Assembly (NCBI GenBank): GCA_030747575.1
Contig: JASLKI010000110.1
Span: forward strand, 1-9,704
Direction: 5' to 3'
Source of the DNA: Verrucomicrobiota bacterium
GTDB taxonomy: Bacteria > Verrucomicrobiota > Verrucomicrobiia > Limisphaerales > UBA1096
Length of the DNA: 9,704 nt
Under the pieces are notes generated by a model. It saw only the letters and a list, made by a program, of their open reading frames with translations. It searched no databases and was not told the DNA's origin. A program made the position numbers and the translations under genes. Positions 1 to 5,870 of this stretch are shown one piece after another; positions within the stretch are counted from its first letter, which is position 1, and every line of letters begins with the position of its first letter.

Positions 1-1
1 G

Positions 2-235
2 CCGGACAAGAACCGTTACAAGCTGAGCGGCACGATGACGCTGACTGCTAGTTACCAAAAAAACGTCAAGGCGACGAAGCCAAAGCCGTCGCCAGCCAAG
101 CCCAAGGCTGAAACCAAGGCGGAAACCAAGGCGGAGCCAGCCAAGTCAAAGTCCAAGTCCGAGACAAAGCCGGCCAAGAAAAGCGGTACTAAGCGATCCG
201 TTCCCTCCCGGCGTGTACGCACAATAGATCAATGA
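2..235 (+). CDS. C-terminal part of a protein with a Lys/Ala/Pro-rich tail, probably a pilus or secretion-system assembly component (5' end outside window)
   Basis: The frame is open from base 2 to the TGA at 233-235, so the true start lies left of the window; the ATG at 35 is probably internal. The first ~18 visible residues (KLSGTMTLTASY) look like the last beta strand of a folded domain. About 58 residues of low-complexity tail follow, dominated by Lys, Ala, Pro, Thr and Glu, with an AETK repeat encoded near bases 108-135. The stop overlaps the ATG of the secretin gene (ATGA, 232-235), so the two are very likely co-transcribed and translationally coupled. In Verrucomicrobiota the genes just before this type of secretin are often PilM/N/O-like or Amuc_1099/1100-like assembly proteins. 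I infer a related role from position alone. The basic tail could bind an acidic partner, peptidoglycan or nucleic acid, but nothing visible decides this. Confidence 0.7.
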   Translation, partial: PDKNRYKLSGTMTLTASYQKNVKATKPKPSPAKPKAETKAETKAEPAKSKSKSETKPAKKSGTKRSVPSRRVRTIDQ

Positions 236-2412
236 AACTTTACACAAACCATTCGAGAGCTGTGAAAAACCTCATCACCGGTATCCTCATACTGACATTC
301 GCAGCGTTTGGCCAAGCGCAACCCGCGAACCCACCCGCCCCGCCGACACCCGGCAACGCAGCAGCGGCCGCCCCGGCTAATCCCGCCGATGCGCCCCAGG
401 CCAAGGACGCCGTCATCCCGATGGCCGACCTGCAACTGGTCAACATGCCGCTGGAGCAGTTCCTTGAGATTTACGCCAACTACGTCAACCGAACCATCCT
501 GCGGGCGGCGGCGTTGCCTAATCTGAACGTTACCCTCCAGGCGCAGACACCGTTGACCGTCGTGGAGGCCATCCAAGCGATGGACAGTGTACTCTCGCTC
601 AACGGCTACACCACCATTCCGGTGGGGGAAAAATTCGTTACCTTTGTGCCCAGCGCCAATGCACTTCAGGAGGGTGCCGCATTCTTGACCGTTACCGATC
701 CCGCCGATTTGCCGGAGGCCAACCAGTACATCACGCACATCACGCAGTTGAAACACATCCTGCCCAGCGAGGCTGTGCCGATGCTCACACCGATGGCCAA
801 GAACGCCGCCGGCATCGTGGCGCTCGACGTCAGCAAGACACTCGTCTTGCGCGACAACTCCTCCAACATCAAGCGCATGCTCGAGTTGCTCGAGCGCATC
901 GATATCAAGCCGGAGGAGGACTACAAGCTCAAGGTCATCCCGATTCGCTACGGCAAGGTGGAGGAAATCTACGCCACCATGCAGGATCTGATCACCGGCT
1001 CCAGTTCGCCTCGGCCAAGCTCCTCCGGCGCCTCGAGAACCTCGGGCCGAACCAGCTCATCGCAGGGCAGCACGGGACGAAGCAGCTCATCGCGGGGTTC
1101 GGTTCGCTCCCTTCAGAACCGCCCCTCCACCTCCAGTAGTACGTCCAGCTCATTCCGCAACAGGCTACAGGGCATCGTGAACCGAGCCGCTGGCGGCGAC
1201 ATCCAGATTTTGGAGAATGCCCGCATCATCCCCGATTACCGTTCCAACTCACTAATCATATTTGCCAATGACGGCGACATGGCGAAAATTGAAGAAATCG
1301 TCGGCTACGTGGACAGCCTGTTGGCGCAGGTCCTCATCGAGGCCATCATCGTGAACGTGACCCTGACCGACGGGATGGACACCGGGATGAACGCCTTTAT
1401 GCACAGCGCGGCAGGCCCCGGAGACACCCGCCATATCGGCGGTTCTATTAATGGCGGCCCTTCGACAGCCGGGGCTGCTCCCACAGCACCTACGGATGCT
1501 ACCGATGCTGTCGATGCTGTCGATGCTGGTAATGTCGTCGCCGCTGCTGGGAGTGCCCTCAACACACTCGGTGCCGGTGCTTTGGCAGGTGGGTTTTCCT
1601 ATATCAGCCGCTATGACAATTCACTTGAGTTTGCCGTAAGCGCATTGGCGAACAGCAGCACGGCCAAGGTGCTGCAAACCCCGCGTGTGCAGACCAGTCA
1701 CGCCGTCCCGGCGACATTCTTCAACGGTGAGCAGGTTCCTTACCAGGGGAGCAGCGGTTACGGTGGCGGTTACGGTGGCGGTTACGGTGGTTACGGCGGT
1801 TACGGTGGCGGTTACGGCGGTTACGGTGGCGGCTACACCCAGTTTTTAAATGTGGGTATCACACTGGACGTGACGCCGTACATCACCCCGGATGACTTGG
1901 TCGTCATGGAGATTCAGCAAACCATCTCCGAGTTGGAGGGCTTTATCGACATGGGCGGCGGGCAGCAGGGATCCTCTGGCCAGAAGGCGCCGCAAACCAC
2001 CGAGCGCGAGGCTAGCTCCACCATCTCGGTCCGGGATGGCGACACGATCCTGTTGGGCGGCTTCGTCCGGGATGCCAAGACCGACACCGAGTCTGGCGTG
2101 CCGTTTCTCAAGGACATTCCCTTGCTGGGGAACCTGTTCAAGAATCAATCCGCCACAAGCAAACGATCGGAACTGCTCGTCCTGATTCGCCCGACCATTC
2201 TCAAGACGCCCGAGGACGCCGCGTTGATGGTCTCGCAGGAACGCATGCGCCTGCCTGGCATTCGCGAGGCCGAGGCCGAGTTCAAGGCCGCCGAGGAAGC
2301 CCGCCGGAGAAAAGTGGATAAAAAGATTTCCAGGAAAAGCAGCAACGCAAGCGCCGGGGCCCGCAAATTGCAGGTGCCAACCCGCAGTTCACGTTCGAAG
2401 CCGCCGTTCTGA
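232..2412 (+). CDS. gspD: Outer-membrane secretin, type II secretion / type IV pilus family (GspD/PilQ-like)
   Basis: This 726-residue protein should form the multimeric outer-membrane pore of a type II secretion or type IV pilus system. Residues 1-29 are a Sec signal peptide (hydrophobic stretch about 14-26, likely cleavage after GQA). A Pro/Ala-rich linker runs to about 62. An N0-like domain covers about 64-142, an N1 domain about 164-226, and an N2 domain about 230-361 that is split by a Ser-rich insert (257-307). The secretin core covers about 366-658 and carries the expected signatures: VLIEAIIV strand, GEQVP, VGITLDVTPYI, GDTILLGGFV, VPFLKDIPLLGNLF and ELLVLIRPTIL. A Gly-Tyr-rich insert (509-535) and an Ala/Asp-rich insert (about 415-440) interrupt the core. 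The C-terminus is basic (659-726). Only three N domains are evident, against four in classical GspD, and no AMIN domain is seen, so GspD versus PilQ cannot be settled here. The start overlaps the preceding stop, and a terminator follows 19 bp after the stop. Confidence 0.93.
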   Translation: MKLYTNHSRAVKNLITGILILTFAAFGQAQPANPPAPPTPGNAAAAAPANPADAPQAKDAVIPMADLQLVNMPLEQFLEIYANYVNRTILRAAALPNLNVTLQAQTPLTVVEAIQAMDSVLSLNGYTTIPVGEKFVTFVPSANALQEGAAFLTVTDPADLPEANQYITHITQLKHILPSEAVPMLTPMAKNAAGIVALDVSKTLVLRDNSSNIKRMLELLERIDIKPEEDYKLKVIPIRYGKVEEIYATMQDLITGSSSPRPSSSGASRTSGRTSSSQGSTGRSSSSRGSVRSLQNRPSTSSSTSSSFRNRLQGIVNRAAGGDIQILENARIIPDYRSNSLIIFANDGDMAKIEEIVGYVDSLLAQVLIEAIIVNVTLTDGMDTGMNAFMHSAAGPGDTRHIGGSINGGPSTAGAAPTAPTDATDAVDAVDAGNVVAAAGSALNTLGAGALAGGFSYISRYDNSLEFAVSALANSSTAKVLQTPRVQTSHAVPATFFNGEQVPYQGSSGYGGGYGGGYGGYGGYGGGYGGYGGGYTQFLNVGITLDVTPYITPDDLVVMEIQQTISELEGFIDMGGGQQGSSGQKAPQTTEREASSTISVRDGDTILLGGFVRDAKTDTESGVPFLKDIPLLGNLFKNQSATSKRSELLVLIRPTILKTPEDAALMVSQERMRLPGIREAEAEFKAAEEARRRKVDKKISRKSSNASAGARKLQVPTRSSRSKPPF
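1000..1152 (+). repeat. Ser-rich low-complexity insert in the secretin N2 domain
   Basis: Codons 257-307 are mostly Ser with Gly, Arg and Thr, and split the two halves of a KH-like N domain. The DNA carries short direct repeats, for example CAGCTCATCGC at 1053-1063 and again at 1083-1093, 30 bp apart. This suggests growth by slippage or local duplication. Inserts of this kind are probably flexible periplasmic loops. Confidence 0.75.
1495..1529 (+). repeat. Short tandem GTCGATGCT-type repeat (Asp-Ala-Val)
   Basis: The hexamer GATGCT recurs four times at 6-9 bp spacing, giving TDATDAVDAVDAG in the protein. It lies in an Ala/Asp-rich insert inside the secretin core and looks like a small slippage-prone tract. 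Confidence 0.6.
1756..1836 (+). repeat. Gly-Tyr coding tandem repeat inside the secretin core
   Basis: This is an 81-bp tract of GGY-TAC units encoding alternating GY, GGY and GGGY over residues 509-535, with eight Tyr, all TAC. Gly codons mix GGT and GGC, so the repeat is not a fresh perfect expansion. It sits between the GEQVP motif and the strand ending VGITLDVTPYI, a place where other secretins carry a short loop. Confidence 0.9.
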
Positions 2413-2430
2413 TCAGGATCGGATTTACCC

Positions 2431-2464
2431 AAGCCGGCTGTTTACGCAGCCGGCTTTTTTATTT
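2431..2464 (+). terminator. Rho-independent terminator of the secretin gene
   Basis: A perfect 10-bp stem (AAGCCGGCTG, 2431-2440, pairing with 2447-2456) has a 6-nt loop and is followed by a T-rich run to about 2464. It lies 19 bp after the secretin stop. The right arm and T-run also encode the last residues of glgA on the opposite strand, and the loop holds the glgA stop codon. On the minus strand the hairpin is preceded by A's and not followed by T's, so it should terminate only plus-strand transcription. Confidence 0.9.
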
Positions 2465-3827
2465 TAGCGTACAGCCTCCCGTACTCCGTCGTGGTTTGTC
2501 CCCACGAAAAGTCGGCCCGCATGCCGTTGTCGCGCACCTTGGCCAGGCGCTTGGGCTTGGCGTAAAGCGCCAGCGCGCGGCCAAGCGCGCGGCCAAGCGA
2601 CTCCGCCGAGCAGTCCTCAAACTTTATACCGGTTGCTGACGCCTCCCCTTGGCCGAGGTCGATCACCGAGTCGTCCAGCCCACCGGTGGCACGCACGACT
2701 GGCACCGAGCCGTAACGTAGGCTGTAAAGCTGGTTCAGGCCGCACGGCTCGAAGCGGGACGGCATCACAAAAAAATCGCTGCCGGCCTCGATGCGGTGCG
2801 CTAAGCCGGTGTCGTAGCCGATCTTCACGGCTACCTGTTTGGGATGGCGTTTGGCCAGGCCGCTCATCGCCTGCTCGAGCAGCGGATCGCCGCTGCCCAG
2901 CCCGGCAAACTGAAATGCCGCCTCGCTGCCGAGCAATGCCTCCAGCGTGCCGAGCAAAATATCGATCCCCTTCTGATCGGTGAAACGGCTGATGTTGCCG
3001 AGCAGCGGCACGTCGTCGAGTACCGGCAGGTGAAACTCGCGCTGCAGCGCAAGCTTGTTGAGAGACTTGCCGTCGGGCGAGTCGGCGGAATAGGCGGCTG
3101 CGAGGTGCGGATTGTCGGTCGTGTTCCACTCGGTGTAATCGACGCCGTTAAGCACGCCGGTCAGCGTACCACCTCCGGATTGGAACACCCCCTCGAGGCC
3201 GCAGCCGTATTCCTCCGTCAACAATTCGCGGGCGTAGCGCGGGCTCACAGTGGTGACAAGGTCGGCGAATACGATGCCGCCCTTCAGGAAGCTGACGCCG
3301 CCATGAAATTCAAGTTGTCGCCAGTCAAAAAAAGATTTCGGCAGGCCGGTTAGTTCAAACTTATCGGCGGGAAAGCAGCCCTGATAAGCGGCGTTGTGGA
3401 TGGTGAAAACCTTGCCAACCGGTTCGTCCGCGAGTAGCGGCATGACAAGCCCGCTTTGCCAATCGTGCGCGTGGATGATCTCCGCGCGCCTGGCCAAATG
3501 GGCGACGCACTTTGAAAAAAAGATGAACCGCTCGGCGTCATCGGCGTGGCCGTAAAGGCCGTCGCGATCGAACCACTCCGGCTCGTCGATGAAAAGCACG
3601 GTCAGGTTCGGCTCTGGCTCGAGCCGCCAAACCTTGGCCGGCATCCGCGCGCGGCCAAACGGCTTGAGGCCGTCGAACTTTTCGCGGATGCCGCGATACA
3701 ACGGCGTGACGAGGGTTACGGCGTGCCCTGCCGCCGCCTGCGACTTGGCCAAGGCAGCCGTGGCGTCCGCCATCCCGCCCGTCTTGGAATACGGGAATAC
3801 CTCGCTACTGGCGTGGAGGATGTTCAT
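2442..3827 (-). CDS. glgA: Glycogen synthase (ADP-glucose-type, GT5 family)
   Basis: This is predicted to elongate alpha-1,4-glucan from ADP-glucose in the cytoplasm as part of glycogen storage. The 461 residues match the GT5 fold, slightly shorter than the usual ~475-490. Residues 15-18 are the KTGG nucleotide-sugar motif, with Met instead of the usual Leu at 19. HAHDWQSGL is at 119-127, FTIHNAAYQG at 141-150 and NGVDYTEW at 227-234. RFTDQKG lies at 281-287, at the start of the second Rossmann domain. PSRFEPCGL at 356-364 holds the conserved Glu (E360), and TGGLDD is at 381-386. The ATG at 3827 gives the canonical MNILHASSEV start. There is no Shine-Dalgarno match before it. The gene follows serS by 21 bp on the same strand and is probably co-transcribed with it; no other glycogen gene is in view. 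Its last five codons (KKPAA) lie in the terminator hairpin of the convergent secretin gene. Confidence 0.95.
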   Translation of the reverse strand: MNILHASSEVFPYSKTGGMADATAALAKSQAAAGHAVTLVTPLYRGIREKFDGLKPFGRARMPAKVWRLEPEPNLTVLFIDEPEWFDRDGLYGHADDAERFIFFSKCVAHLARRAEIIHAHDWQSGLVMPLLADEPVGKVFTIHNAAYQGCFPADKFELTGLPKSFFDWRQLEFHGGVSFLKGGIVFADLVTTVSPRYARELLTEEYGCGLEGVFQSGGGTLTGVLNGVDYTEWNTTDNPHLAAAYSADSPDGKSLNKLALQREFHLPVLDDVPLLGNISRFTDQKGIDILLGTLEALLGSEAAFQFAGLGSGDPLLEQAMSGLAKRHPKQVAVKIGYDTGLAHRIEAGSDFFVMPSRFEPCGLNQLYSLRYGSVPVVRATGGLDDSVIDLGQGEASATGIKFEDCSAESLGRALGRALALYAKPKRLAKVRDNGMRADFSWGQTTTEYGRLYAKIKKPAA

Positions 3828-3848
3828 GGCGGTGGCGCGGCGAAAAAG

Positions 3849-5153
3849 TCAGCTCGCGGGAATACGGTCGGCGCGTAGGTACGGCTGGATCGGCTCCGGG
3901 ATGGCGATGCTGCCGTCCGGCTGCTGATAGGTCTCGATGAGCGCGACAAACAGCCGCGCGAGCGCCGTGCCGCTGCCGTTGAGGATATGGGGATGGCGGT
4001 TTTTGCCGTCGTCATCCTTGTAGCGGAGGTTCATCCGGCGAGACTGGTAGTCCTCGCAGTTGGAGCAGCTGGACACCTCGAGGTAGTCGCCCTGGCCCGG
4101 CGCCCAGACTTCGATGTCGTAAGTGGTCGCGCTGCCGAAACTCATGTCGGCTGTGCAAAGTTGCAGGATTCGGTAGTGGAGGTTGAGCGATTGCAGCACC
4201 TTCTCGGCGTGGCCGAGCAATTTGTCGAGTTCGTCGTAACTGGTCTCCGGCTCGACGATTTTTATCAGCTCGACCTTGTCGAACTGGTGCACGCGAATCA
4301 TGCCGCGGGTTCCGACCCCAGCTGCACCGGCTTCGGCGCGAAAACAAGGGCTGTATGCGCAGTAGTTTTTTGGCAGCTCGCCGGCCTTAAGCAACTCCTC
4401 GCGGTGGATGTTGGCGACCGGCGCCTCGGCGGTAGGAACAAGGTACAGTTTGCCCCGGCTCTCCTCGTCGAGTCCCTCCTGCACCATGTAAGCTTGGTCC
4501 TCGAACTTGGGAAACTGGCCGACGCCGATCATGCAGTCGTAGCCGACGATGAACGGTGGCGACACTTCGGTATAGCCATGATTGTGCACGTGCAGGTCGA
4601 GCAGATATTGGATGAGCGCTCGCTCGAGCCGAGCACCCCAGCCGCTGTAGAGCAGGAAGCCGCTGCCGGCGAGCTTGGCCCCGCGGGCGAAATCCACCAG
4701 CCCGAGGCTGTCGCAAAGCTCGGTGTGCGGCTTCGGCTCGAAATCGAAATTTGGCTTCTCTCCCCACTGGCGAATTTCCATGTTGTCATTCTCGCTGTCG
4801 CCGACCGGCACGTCGGCGTGCGGGAGGTTGGGCAGGCGCAGGAGGATGTCGCGCAGCTCGTCGTCGGCTTGGGCGGCTTGACTGTCCAGCGCGGAAATCT
4901 GGTCGCCGATGTCGCGCACCTCGGTTTTTTTGGCCTCGGCCTCTTCGGTCTTTTTCTGGCCCATGAGCGCGCCGATTTCCTTGGAGGCGGAGTTGCGTCT
5001 GGCTTTGAGCTCCTCGACGGCGGTGATGGCCTCGCGGCGCTCGGCATCGAGCCGCACGACGTCGCCCACCTTGGCGGCGAAATCCTCCCCGCGGGTGGCG
5101 AGGCGTTCGCGGACGTGTTCGGGGTTGTCTCGAATCTCTCTTATATCCAGCAC
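3849..5153 (-). CDS. serS: Seryl-tRNA synthetase (class II)
   Basis: Charges tRNA-Ser with serine in the cytoplasm. With the GTG start at 5153 the protein has 434 residues and begins MLDIREIRDNPEHV, the standard SerRS N-terminus and normal length. A longer frame opens at an ATG at 5267, but its 38 extra residues have no family resemblance and would place the promoter inside the gene. Residues ~30-105 form the charged antiparallel coiled-coil arm that grips the long variable arm of tRNA-Ser. TAEAP is at 241-245. Motif 2 is FRAEAG...GTRGMIRVHQFDKVEL at 271-296. VSSCSNCEDYQSRR is at 360-373. Motif 3, LNGSGTALARLFVALIE, is at 391-407. All core motifs look intact. The gene lies 21 bp upstream of glgA. 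There is no Shine-Dalgarno site upstream, and a promoter-like sequence ends 7 nt before the GTG. Confidence 0.95.
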   Translation of the reverse strand: MLDIREIRDNPEHVRERLATRGEDFAAKVGDVVRLDAERREAITAVEELKARRNSASKEIGALMGQKKTEEAEAKKTEVRDIGDQISALDSQAAQADDELRDILLRLPNLPHADVPVGDSENDNMEIRQWGEKPNFDFEPKPHTELCDSLGLVDFARGAKLAGSGFLLYSGWGARLERALIQYLLDLHVHNHGYTEVSPPFIVGYDCMIGVGQFPKFEDQAYMVQEGLDEESRGKLYLVPTAEAPVANIHREELLKAGELPKNYCAYSPCFRAEAGAAGVGTRGMIRVHQFDKVELIKIVEPETSYDELDKLLGHAEKVLQSLNLHYRILQLCTADMSFGSATTYDIEVWAPGQGDYLEVSSCSNCEDYQSRRMNLRYKDDDGKNRHPHILNGSGTALARLFVALIETYQQPDGSIAIPEPIQPYLRADRIPAS

Positions 5154-5160
5154 GGCCGGC

Positions 5161-5188
5161 AGTATAGGGCGGTTTATGGGGGGCGCAA
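5161..5188 (-). promoter_or_regulatory. Candidate sigma-70-type promoter of serS-glgA
   Basis: Read on the minus strand, TTGCGC (5183-5188), a 16-bp spacer and TATACT (5161-5166) resemble -35 and -10 boxes. The -10 is a good match to TATAAT; the -35 matches only its first three bases. The -10 ends 7 nt before the GTG of serS, so transcription would start at or next to the first codon and give a leaderless or nearly leaderless mRNA. Confidence 0.5.
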
Positions 5189-5269
5189 GGCATTGACTCG
5201 GCCGGGGTCGGAGGGTCAGCGGCTCGTTACCGTCCGTTGAAACCCGATAAACTTTAACCCAACCCAACC

Positions 5270-5641
5270 ATGATTCCCCTAGTTCTTCGGGTTCAGCATC
5301 TGGCCCGTCGCTGGAAGTTTTTTTTTGTCCCCGTTTGCATCACCGCCGGGATGGCTTTTGCTGCCACTTGGGCGAGCGGGCCGGCCAAGGCTCCGCGCGA
5401 GACGCCGTCCATCACGCTTTCGGATCTTGACGGCGACGGTGATCTCGAACATGCTGGTTGAGTCGCAAACGCCGCTTGGCCAAGCGGACGGCGGGGCGGC
5501 AAGGTGGTGCTGCAGTTCTCTGAGAACCTCGACAAGTGGACTGACATGCAAACTTACACCAAAGAGAGCGGCCAGTTGTGGATCAACATCAATCGGGGCG
5601 CGGACGCCGGCCGGCTCTTCTTCCGCGTACGCGCCGAGTGA
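5270..5641 (+). pseudogene. Small secreted-protein gene interrupted by an in-frame TGA
   Basis: One reading frame runs from ATG 5270 to TGA 5639-5641 (123 codons) with a single internal stop, TGA at 5459-5461. The first 63 codons encode a basic start and a hydrophobic segment (about residues 17-34) like a signal peptide, then an acidic LSDLDGDGDLE stretch. The 59 codons after the stop include VLQFSENLDKWTDMQTY and end in LFFRVRAE, recalling the beta-rich C-terminal domains common on secreted Verrucomicrobiota proteins. Both halves being in one frame argues for one gene broken by a point mutation or sequencing error. Paired frameshifts in the ~5430-5500 interval are an alternative. A 16-bp perfect palindrome lies 10 bp after the stop. 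The 3' end overlaps the tail of the opposite-strand membrane-protein gene by 53 bp. A functional 63-residue product is possible but less likely. Confidence 0.5.
5472..5487. repeat. 16-bp perfect palindrome CCGCTTGGCCAAGCGG
   Basis: The sequence equals its own reverse complement over 16 bases. It sits between the two halves of the interrupted small gene, just after its internal stop. Its core TTGGCCAA occurs in three other places in the window. It may be a protein-binding site, a repeat remnant or chance. Confidence 0.6.
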
Positions 5642-5870
5642 GCAGCGGCAGCGAGGCAGCCGCGACACCGCAGGCGACCATGATGGAGAGGCACATCGCC
5701 GGTGCGGTGAAAGGGCCGGCGGCGAGCAGGATCATCAGGCCTTCCGGATCGAAAAAGTCGCCGGAATTCTGCCTGTCCATGATGTAGGCATGGACAAAAT
5801 CCCCGGCGATACAGCCAAGGAAAAACAGCAGCGGGCGTCTTCCCCGCCTGGCTTGCGAGTCCTCGCTCAA
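5589..5870 (-). CDS. Small predicted inner-membrane protein, coupled to the oxidoreductase gene
   Basis: This gives a 93-residue protein that I do not recognise. A basic N-terminus (residues 7-12) leads into a hydrophobic segment at about 13-30 (LLFFLGCIAGDFVHAYI). A short polar loop (MDRQNSGDFFDPEG) follows, then a longer hydrophobic stretch at about 45-77 that could be one or two helices, and an Arg-rich tail (79-91). The Arg-flanked layout suggests cytoplasmic ends. The start is TTG at 5870 and overlaps the oxidoreductase stop (TTGA). GGGAG, 8 nt upstream inside the oxidoreductase codons (plus coordinates 5879-5883), is a good Shine-Dalgarno site and supports this start. The codon choice fits the GC-rich neighbours. 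It is probably expressed as the second gene of an operon, perhaps as a membrane partner of the exported enzyme; that role is inference from position only. The Arg-rich end overlaps the convergent interrupted gene. Confidence 0.7.
   Translation of the reverse strand: MSEDSQARRGRRPLLFFLGCIAGDFVHAYIMDRQNSGDFFDPEGLMILLAAGPFTAPAMCLSIMVACGVAAASLPLLTRRVRGRRAGRRPRPD

Noticed and set aside
2573..2597. 12-bp tandem repeat GCGCGCGGCCAA in glgA
   Set aside because: It simply encodes the repeated GRAL helix residues near the GlgA C-terminus. There is no sign of a separate element.
3987..5240. 417-codon plus-strand frame opposite serS
   Set aside because: It is fully antisense to a well-supported serS with all class II motifs. 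The translation is a Val/Ala/Leu/Gly-rich mirror with no recognisable domain.
5154..5267. N-terminal extension of serS to the ATG at 5267
   Set aside because: The extra 38 residues lack similarity to SerRS, and the family start MLDI matches the GTG at 5153.
5459..5461. TGA as a selenocysteine codon
   Set aside because: There is no obvious SECIS-like hairpin directly after the codon, no selenoprotein family resemblance, and no redox motif nearby. The adjacent palindrome is not a bacterial SECIS shape in position or loop as far as I can see.
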